DNA of 64,000 nucleotides, taken from Panulirus ornatus (lineage: Eukaryota > Arthropoda > Malacostraca > Decapoda > Palinuridae). Every line of letters starts with the position of its first letter. Within the stretch, counting starts at the first letter, position 1. Shown here piece by piece: positions 56,441-64,000 of the stretch. The translations under genes and the position numbers were made by a program. The stretch covers positions 78,557,113-78,621,112 of the forward strand of contig NC_092225.1 in NCBI RefSeq assembly GCF_036320965.1, written 5' to 3'. Below the pieces are notes generated by a model, which worked only from the letters and a program-made list of their open reading frames with translations, was not told the DNA's origin and made no database searches.

Positions 56441-56905
56441 GAGGCTGAGTCTTGGTGTGCCAGCCTCTGAGACGCGTCAAGTCTAGTGACGTGCATGACG
56501 GAGCGGTATCCCAGCCCTTCGTCTCTACTCCTCGAGACAGAGGGAGGGTTCGACACAGCTTCGCCTAGGCGTGCCTCAGGACACGTAACTGCCCACATAG
56601 TCTTAGCCAGTTCGAAAATTTCCCTATAGAGCTGGATCGATACGACTTTGGCATACTCACTATTTCTTTATTGAATTTTTGGAGATATTCTCTGCACGTG
56701 CAGTAGCACGTGTCTTGACTGTGTTTGGATCGGTTGATTTGACCCGACCAGCGGGTCAGATTGGCTCGTCTTCCCCGAGTGAAGCAGTTGCTCGAACATC
56801 CAGATATCTGGGATGTGAAGCCTCGACTCGGGAGGTGCAGACCAGGGCGGTCCTCCAGCATACGGCTGGTTAGGATGGTACACATTCGAGGAAGGTTTGA
56901 TGAGC
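56441..56905. other. No feature recognised
   Basis: Unique-looking sequence with a short GTCTCTACTCCTCGAGAC hairpin at 56521-56538. Confidence 0.4.
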
Positions 56906-57118
56906 CCGTGAAGCACGACGGTACATTGGTGAACCACGACGGTACACTGATGAAGCACGACGGTACACTGGTGAAGCACGACGGTACACTGGTGAAGCAC
57001 GACGGTACGCACATGAAGCACGAGGGTACACACGTGAAGCACGACGGTACGCACGTGAAGCACGACGGTACACACGTGAAGCGCGACGGTACACACGTGA
57101 AGCACGACAGTTCACACG
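56906..57118. mobile_element. 21-bp-repeat array, locus 8 (divergent linker)
   Basis: Ten forward units share the core GCACGACGGTAC with the other loci, but the linker is ACACGTGAA or TGGTGAA instead of GACCCTTGA. There is no inverted arm and no adjacent TTAA, so it may be an offshoot array rather than a complete element. Confidence 0.7.
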
Positions 57119-57214
57119 TACTCGTACTCGTACTCAAAAGGCTGAGAAAGTTTTTAAGTTTTCCTGAGTATTGCGGAGACTCGTCATCTTAGCGTGCGTG
57201 AACCTGGCCAGAGG

Positions 57215-57572
57215 ATCATACATGGTAGACATATTGGTTTACCACAGTATTATACATGGTAGACATATTGGTCTACCACAGTATTATACATGATTGACAC
57301 ACATGGTAGAAATAGTGTTTACCTTAGTATCATACATGTTAAACATACTGGTTTACCTCGAGTATCGCCCATGATAACCATATTGGTTTACCTCGAGTAT
57401 TGCCCATGATAGCCATATTAGTTTACCTCGAGTATTGTACATGATAACCATATTGGTTTACCTCGAGTATTGTACATGATAGCCATATTAGTTTACCTCG
57501 AGTATTGTACATGATAACCATATTGGTTTACCTAAGTATTGTACATGATAGCCATATTGGTTTACCTCGAGT
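57215..57572. repeat. 35-bp minisatellite, ~10 copies, with 70-bp alternation
   Basis: GTATTGTACATGATAACCAT plus ATTGGTTTACCTCGA at 35-bp steps. In the distal half ATAACCATATTGG alternates with ATAGCCATATTAG, giving a 70-bp higher-order unit. The first copies (GGTAGACATATTGG) are diverged. Confidence 0.9.
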
Positions 57573-57819
57573 AGTCTTACTTCGGTTAGTATACAGTAAG
57601 AAAAACCTCACCCTCATACGAAGGAAGTGGTCTGACCCCACCAGCAAGCCACAACGGGTTTCGGCCTCGTTCATGTCTCGTCCACTTTTTATCCAGCGCG
57701 CGCAATTATCGCCACAAATATACACAGGGAACACATCAGAGGGTACACACTGGACGAACAATCACGAGACAAATGATCTTATAAGGCTCAGTGTGAGCTT
57801 AGGTGGCAACAACATTACG

Positions 57820-58105
57820 ACTCTGTGTGTGTGTGTGGGTGTGGGTTGCTTGGAGTATCTTGGCTTAAGGCCAATCGATCGCCTGTCATCCTCTCAGCTT
57901 ATGACTACCAGTAGATGATTCTTATAATAACCATTCAGCTGTTAAAGGTGTGATTCAGAGATCGTAGAAGTTATCACTGTATGTATGTGTATGACACACC
58001 CCCTCCCCCTGATGGCTTGTGAAATTGGTCGACTGGTTCTTTGATCTTCTTTAAGGCCTATCAACGTCGTATTATGACCAGTCGAAATTCTTGAACACCG
58101 TCCTT

Positions 58106-58141
<36 letters not shown>

Positions 58142-58150
58142 TGTGTGTGT

Positions 58151-58201
<51 letters not shown>

Positions 58202-58500
58202 CCCTACATACACGACCCTTCACCCGGGAACGTTGTGTGGTCGTGTTGGCTTTAGGCCTACCAACTACCAGGGTCATTAAGGCCGTCAGCCTCAGTATAT
58301 ATATGTATGGACCAGCTGAAACATCTTTTAAAACCTCCTTCCTCTGTATTAAGATAAGTCCAACAATGCGTTCTCTCTGTACCAGGCGATGGTTGCCTGT
58401 CTGTCTGCCTGGCTAGTTGGTTGTTTTGGACTTTAACTAGGCCTACCACAGCTGACAGGGTCATTAGGGCCGTCGACCGGTCCTTCTAATCACCACTTGT
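57820..58500. repeat. Degenerate ~190-bp tandem repeat with (GT)n
   Basis: TTTAGGCCTACCAAC-like strings recur near 57865, 58048, 58250 and 58432, with GGGTCATTAAGGCCGTC at about 58271 and 58460. (GT)n lies at 57822-57846 and 58108-58199. Units are strongly diverged. Confidence 0.6.
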
Positions 58501-58667
58501 GTAATAGCTTAACACCCTCTTCTGCTGTTGAGGGTAATGATTGTAAGGCACCATACACTCTCCTACCCACCGTGCACCTCACTGTGTGAATGTAGAAGAG
58601 GCGTGTGAAGTGGCATATCCTCGTGAACACTTCACATCATAGGAAACAACAACATGTGTTAATGAAG

Positions 58668-58793
<126 letters not shown>

Positions 58794-58799
58794 ATGCTT

Positions 58800-59916
58800 T
58801 CTATTCGTTGAAAATTAATGATAAATGAATAAGGAAGTGTCAGTAGTCAGATAATGTACATAATGTTTAACTGTTCGTCAGATAATTTCATTGATAGATA
58901 CAGGTGTGTTGTGTGTAGCATTACCGCCCATGGTCCCCGGACTCTTATGCCGTTCTCGTGTGGAGCCAATAATCCGGGGTAATATGTAGATCACGAGTAA
59001 TATTACCGGTAACATAGTTGCTTTCAACAGACATCCCCGCAGTCAGAACGGGTGCAATAAGATCGTAACTCGTTCGTTAACGCGGGTATAACCCTGTCTT
59101 GTTGCATTCATAATGTGATATCAGGACGGCTCCAAGTAATGATAATGGTCCAACGTTTACATCAGTGGCTTAACACTTTGTCATTACCCAAAGGCTATGA
59201 TGGCGATAATCGTTAAAATCACTACGGTAAAGTGAGGAAATTGACCCGTAATAACGGAGGAAGTCTGCAGTATCAAGGGCTCCGGGGAATACCCGGGGCT
59301 GATGTGTCAGTATTATGACTAACCGGCAACCTCACCTCTCGAGAAGTGTCAGCGGTTGATAAGAGTTAAAAGCAATATAATTACTCTGTAATATTGTCAT
59401 TATTGGCGTGTGTGGTGGTGTGGGTGGGTGGGTGGGTGTCGTGGTGCGTGCACCTCCGTGGTGTGCGGACGTCCATGTATCGTGTGTCGGCACACGGATT
59501 TATTTATTCATTTATTTTTTCGTTATTTCCCCCGCATGAACAGGTAGGTAGTTTAGTGTGTGCTCCCCGACCCATCATCCCATGGGCGGTGGCGCGAAAG
59601 ACGATCGAGAATGGGCAATAGGTCCGGGCACTGGTGAGGTTCTGTGAGTCATGGGCGAGTTACACAGTTGTGAGGAAGGTGTTAACGAGCAGTTGGCCGC
59701 ATTGAATGACTTATTCAGCAGTTTACGCGGTAAACGAACAGTTTGCACAACCTGAACAGCAACCACGACGGGATGGTTTATCAAGATGTGTTACGAACGA
59801 ATTATTAACAACAAGCCAAGTTATGATACTTCTCAAGTTGTGTATATAATGTTGGAGGGTGTGGGGTAGTGCTGTTGGTAATGTTTATATGTCCTCAGTT
59901 TTCCTTGTGGTTACCA

Positions 59917-59917
<1 letters not shown>
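58800..59917. other. No feature recognised
   Basis: Unique-looking sequence; no domain in any frame. Confidence 0.4.
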
Positions 59918-59988
<71 letters not shown>

Positions 59989-60022
59989 TTTCTTTTCATA
60001 CTATTCGCCATTTCCCGCGATA
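59918..60022 (-). mobile_element. R1-type retroposon copy e (3' stub) with (TA)n tail
   Basis: (TA)n at 59918-59986 followed by TTTTCATACTATTCGCCATT and TCCCGCGATAG; homology stops at about 60022. Confidence 0.65.
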
Positions 60023-60159
60023 GTTCTAGCCTGATATTACGATGATGGATCACTCTGCTTGTGTTCATGGGACTTGGCCTTAAACCTCAAAGATTTCGTT
60101 CATGTTCTTTGTAGATGATGAAAGTCAAGGCTACTCAGAGCAGGGGACAGCCAGCTTCA

Positions 60160-60700
60160 TCCTACAAGGCAGAAGTATTGTTGAAAACAAGTCTGGTGGA
60201 GGGGCACGGGAGCAGACGAGCATAGTTGTATGTGGAACGTTCCATTAAGGCCATGATGATGCTTATGTCCAACATGTAAAGGTTAATATAGAAATTGCTT
60301 ATGGAGGCCAGTATTATAGTCTACATTGAGGAGGGAGTGAGTGACGGAAGGAACAGTTTATAACACTCTCCTGACAGTGTTGCAAGAGTTGGTTTTGAAG
60401 TTAAAAGAGAGGATTACAACCCATTGGTTTTAGGGTCATGAGAATCCTACACAGTTCACAGTGGGTGGAGCTGGATCAGATGCTATGTTATCCTTGCTGG
60501 GGCCGCATGTGACTGTTATCACTGTAGCTACACATAAGGCACACTGGCCTTAACCTTGGCTGGCAAGGATCCATCAGTATATATAAGCAGGGTATTGTTG
60601 TCAGGCATGTTTGGAAGCACCCTATCCAGTGGCTCACATATTTAGTCCCTGTAAGATACGAGGACTGAGTTGACGAGGAGGACACTGCACGTAATCACTT
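60160..60700 (-). pseudogene. RNase H remnant related to the 31.3-33.5 kb element
   Basis: On minus, NTLLIYTDGSLPAKVKAS (about 60597-60545) has the TDGS catalytic motif. Further downstream SKPTLATLSGECYK matches the DSRPVLATRSG stretch of the 31.3-kb element, and PLHVGHKHHHGLN fits its TPSHV..HDRV end. Frames are broken and the Asp of the DS motif is altered. Only this domain survives. Confidence 0.6.
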
Positions 60701-61047
60701 TGGAGAGATGATTGTATCAGTGGTTGAGGCACTGGAAGTGTTACGGAGGGAACTGCTCCTCGAGAACATTGTAATCATTGCAGTGTGTGGCCGTAAGCAG
60801 TGTTCCAGCACTGAGATATTGTAACTCTTAAGAATAGACGTTATAATGGGCCGATGATGAAGACCATAGTTGTGTGATGCACAGCTACACGGATCGTTAC
60901 TGGCTCCCTACGAGTGGTTGTTAGTGGTGTGTGGCGACAGGAAATTCCTCCGGCCAATCACGTTCCTCGTGGGGGTTGGGAGTCCAGCTAGCCCTACCGC
61001 CCGGTGTGGTTACTCACTCTGTTGCTAGTGGTCCTCAGTAGTGTCAT
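60701..61047. other. No feature recognised
   Basis: Could be upstream sequence of the minus-strand LINE remnant, but no motif is readable. Confidence 0.3.
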
Positions 61048-61320
61048 GTGGCGTGGTCACTCATCCTCAGTGGAGAGCGCTGTACTCCTTCACGTTCCAT
61101 ATGTAAGTATGGCGTGGTCACTCATCCTCAGTGGAGAGCCCTGTACTCCTTCACGTTCCATATGTAAGTATGGCGTGGTCACTCATCCTCAGTGGAGAGC
61201 CCTGTACTCCTTCACGTTCCATATGTAAGTATGGCGTGGTTACTCATCCTCAGTGGAGAGCCCTGTACTCCTTCACGTTCCATATGTAAGTATGGCGTGG
61301 TTACTCATCGTCAGTGGAGC
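61048..61320. repeat. 61-bp minisatellite, ~4.5 copies
   Basis: GGCGTGGTCACTCATCCTCA, CTGTACTCCTTCACGTTCCA and TATGTAAGTAT repeat at 61-bp steps with very few changes. Confidence 0.95.
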
Positions 61321-61924
61321 ACCCGGGTCAGGTGCTGCTGCTCCTGTTGTCTGGTGAGGAGGTTCCTCTGTGGTCGTGTGGTAATCAGAGCCGGGTATTT
61401 GTTTTCAGCTGGCAACATTTCACATTGATTTGTTTGGTATTAACCCGCGGTCGCACGCACCTGTACATTTGTTTTAATTAATCCATGCATAAATGCGCAG
61501 GTAAGCTGATGATTAACGGTGTTTCTCGTACTGTATTCATGGACTGATGGTCAATGATTAATAGGGCCTTCTTCCGGTTGATCATGAGCAGACAGTGACG
61601 ATTGCGTCGCGGAGTAATCCACACTTTTGTCCTCTTTTTTTTTTCCCTTCCTTTTTTTTGCCGTAAGTTTGATTAATGAGCCTCACCTTGCCAATGGCGG
61701 GTGGGTGGGGCGGGCAGCCAGCCATCCCACAAGGTGGTCATTAACGTAATGAAGTCTAGTCTTCGCCAGCGTCGGAAGGTCATCTGTGAGCGTAGTAAGA
61801 GGTCGTGTTGAATTGACGTTCCACTTTGAATGACATTCGACTTTACCATTCATCGGTCCGTCACTGTGAGAATGGAATATACATACAGTCTCTCCCGCCT
61901 CCGCCTCCCTCCAAGCAAGGTGAT

Positions 61925-61928
<4 letters not shown>
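61321..61928. other. No feature recognised
   Basis: Mixed sequence with two T-runs near 61640-61660. Confidence 0.4.

Positions 61929-61983
<55 letters not shown>
61929..61983. repeat. (TC)n microsatellite
   Basis: Perfect TC repeat of about 27 copies; a C-run lies near 62138-62151. Confidence 0.97.
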
Positions 61984-61986
<3 letters not shown>

Positions 61987-62445
61987 GCCAGAGAGAAACT
62001 CATCTCTCAGTTTCATCCTTTTGATATTCCATCCGGCAGGTGCGCTGTCTGGACGTCCCTCCGTCTCGGCCAGAACCCTCCTGCAGCAGCTGTACCCACC
62101 CTCTTTCCACTGCCTCCTGCAGCAGCAGCAGTACCCCTCTCCCCCCCCCCCCCTCCTTCCTCCGCAGCTGGGGGATGAGGAGGAGGTACTCTCCCTCACC
62201 GCTGGGAGTGTAGGGTTGACTCTGGGTGATGACGTTACCGCCTGGGAGTCAAGATAACGCCTCCCTCCCCCCACGTTACTAACGTCTTCACTCACCCTAG
62301 TTATACTATGGGGGTCACTGTGGCTCTTGCCTTAGTGGCATGACTGGTTATCCTCATAGCTTGGGTCAGGGGCTACTGTGTGTCACCTACCGTGCGTTGG
62401 CCAAGCATTGCTCCCAGCCTTACTGGTGGTGATCGCCCAGTGTCG
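61984..62445. other. No gene confirmed
   Basis: GC-rich with CAGCAGCAG near 62118. A plus frame (61826-62257) is open but carries no recognisable domain. Confidence 0.3.
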
Positions 62446-62456
62446 CACTGTGTGTG

Positions 62457-62496
<40 letters not shown>

Positions 62497-62497
62497 C
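62446..62497. repeat. (GT)n microsatellite
   Basis: GT repeat with one TT interruption. Confidence 0.97.
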
Positions 62498-62896
62498 AAG
62501 TAGTGAGAAGGGTGAGCCTCCCTCCCAGCGTTGGCAGCGTGTGTTACGACGAGCCTAAAGACATCTAGTCTTGAAGTTAAATCGAATGACGAGCCCCAAC
62601 GCCAGTTGAAGCTGAGTGGGGTTGGGGGGAGGCGCAGCGCAGGACCTGACGGAGGCTGGCATGAGTCAGGACACCAAGGGCTTCCTTCACGTGGTGTCCT
62701 GGAGACAACCAACCCTGCTCTTGACGACGGCCCAGTCAACCTGAAGAAACTGTTAATTATTCATGGTGCAGACGCTGGGTTCGGACGCTTCCTCGCCTCG
62801 TGGACTAACCTGTCAATTGTTCATAAGACCAGGAATTCCTGACGATGCAGGCGAATAATCCTCGCCACTACACGGCGACGCCCCCGGGACACGCTC

Positions 62897-62932
<36 letters not shown>

Positions 62933-63086
62933 CGGCTCTGAGGGGAGGGGGGGTGTAGGACGGGGTTCAGAGGGTTTGATGTATGTATAAAGTATTTACT
63001 CTTAGCGTCTTGGTGCTTGTTCACGTGTGGGCGGGGAGGATGGAAAGAGAATAATGCCGCCAGGAAGTTGTTTTAGTTCTATTTTC

Positions 63087-63089
<3 letters not shown>
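62498..63089. other. No gene confirmed; (CTG)n at 62902-62935
   Basis: A 103-codon plus frame (62531-62842) has no known motif. A CTG trinucleotide repeat of about 11 copies lies at 62902-62935. Confidence 0.4.
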
Positions 63090-63121
<32 letters not shown>

Positions 63122-63126
63122 GTGTT
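63090..63126. repeat. (GT)n microsatellite
   Basis: GT repeat of about 18 copies with one GCGT interruption. Confidence 0.96.
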
Positions 63127-63208
63127 ACCGGACTCCTGCTTAAGGTTACACCACGAGTGGAAAGTCAGCTTTAGTGAGGCTATATCATCGTCAGAAAGTG
63201 GTTCTGGG

Positions 63209-63209
<1 letters not shown>

Positions 63210-63281
<72 letters not shown>

Positions 63282-63352
63282 CCATTTCCCGCGTCAGCGA
63301 GGTAGCGTTAAGAATAGCGGACTGAGCCTTGAAGGAAATATCCTCACTTCGC
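63210..63352 (-). mobile_element. R1-type retroposon copy f (3' part) with (TA)n tail
   Basis: (TA)n at 63210-63278 followed by TTGCCATTTCCCGCGTCAGC, GAGGTAGCGTTAAGAATAGC and CCTTGAAGGAAATATCCTCA, the antisense of the R1 3' half; homology fades near 63352. The hairpin loop here reads TGAC on the sense strand. Confidence 0.75.
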
Positions 63353-64000
63353 CGCCTTCTCTGTCGTGCTCCTCCCCCACCCCCTCTCCCCCGGAAGGCA
63401 CCCACACGCATCTATTGTTTTGTCAAGTCGCTCTCGAGACTGTGGTTGTGTTCCTTTGTGGAGGTGGAGAGTGACGGCCACTTGTCCTCCTCCTTGGCCG
63501 CCTGCTCCCTCCTCCTCAGCCGCCACCACCACTACCCCCCCGTGCAACCACCTCCACCTCTCCCCTCCTGGTTCCCATATAACATCCATTTATCACTGAT
63601 ATTAAGTCTCTTACAGTCTCCAGTAGCCACCCATCCGCTCGTTAATCTTCACGTCCTCCATCTATCCACCCTCTCCGGTATTCATTCCCTCGCCATCTTC
63701 TTTCCCTACTCACATCTTCCATCTGATTAACCATCTTCGGTTTCTCCCCCGAGAGGGCTCCTGGACTTGCTACCATCTCCTCCGTACTGTTACGCCTCCC
63801 TGACTCGGGAGACAGAGCCTCCACCAGTTCTCATTACCCGCCCCTGCTCGTCCCTCACAGCATCTGCCCCTCACACCAGCTCATGTGGGTTTGTGCAGGA
63901 TTGGTCGGTGATCCATTTAGTCCGAAGCTCCGGCCGGGTGGGTCTGGCTGGCGCTTCTCCCGGAGGCGTCTCAATAGCACTAATTACTCCCGCAGAAGAG
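63353..64000. other. Pyrimidine-rich, no feature recognised
   Basis: C/T-rich sequence with open frames explained by composition; no motif. Confidence 0.4.

Overview
This is a eukaryotic window, very probably arthropod and most likely from a decapod crustacean. That is an inference from the extreme load of (CA)n, (GA)n, (TA)n and (ATT)n microsatellites, the many minisatellites, and the mix of RTE-like LINEs, RNase H-bearing LINEs and tRNA-derived SINEs. There is no bacterial gene organisation and no operon, rRNA or CRISPR. Most long open frames are tandem repeats read in frame.

One probable host-gene piece was found. It is a minus-strand exon at 6179-6548, with an EH1-type repressor motif like that of NK-class homeobox proteins, ending at a strong GTAAGA splice donor. 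No homeodomain is visible in the window, so the rest of the gene should lie beyond position 1.

Layout. 1-0.7 kb: decayed tandem field. 1.9-4.7 kb: cluster of two tRNA-derived SINE families. 6-7 kb: NK-type exon and its GC-rich upstream flank. 7.4-11 kb: a dead non-LTR retrotransposon (endonuclease plus reverse transcriptase) split by a (TA)n-bounded block. 11.05-11.84 kb: a (CA)n tract of about 790 bp. 12.7-25.8 kb: minisatellites, LINE pieces, and an RTE reverse-transcriptase fragment at 21 kb (minus). 27.1-28.2 kb: a nearly identical RTE fragment on plus. 28.7-31 kb: a 19-bp G-rich array and a 43-bp array. 31.3-33.5 kb: RT-RNase H retrotransposon remnant with an internal 57-bp expansion. 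34.3 kb: a near-perfect palindrome of tRNA-like SINE heads. 35-50 kb: many minisatellites. 51.4-52.1 kb and 60.2-60.7 kb: more LINE pieces. 55.66-56.44 kb: a CpG-rich 25-bp array.

Two patterns link scattered parts. First, a 21-bp repeat with core GCACGACGGTAC occurs at eight loci. Several loci switch orientation once and are bounded by TTAA, as expected for a fold-back transposon family with a piggyBac-like target site. Second, thirteen retroposon ends belonging to different bodies share a 3' motif that can fold into a CTCGC/GCGGG hairpin, usually followed by an A-run and (TA)n. This suggests that autonomous and non-autonomous elements share one reverse-transcriptase recognition tail, and that many (TA)n tracts here are retroposon tails.
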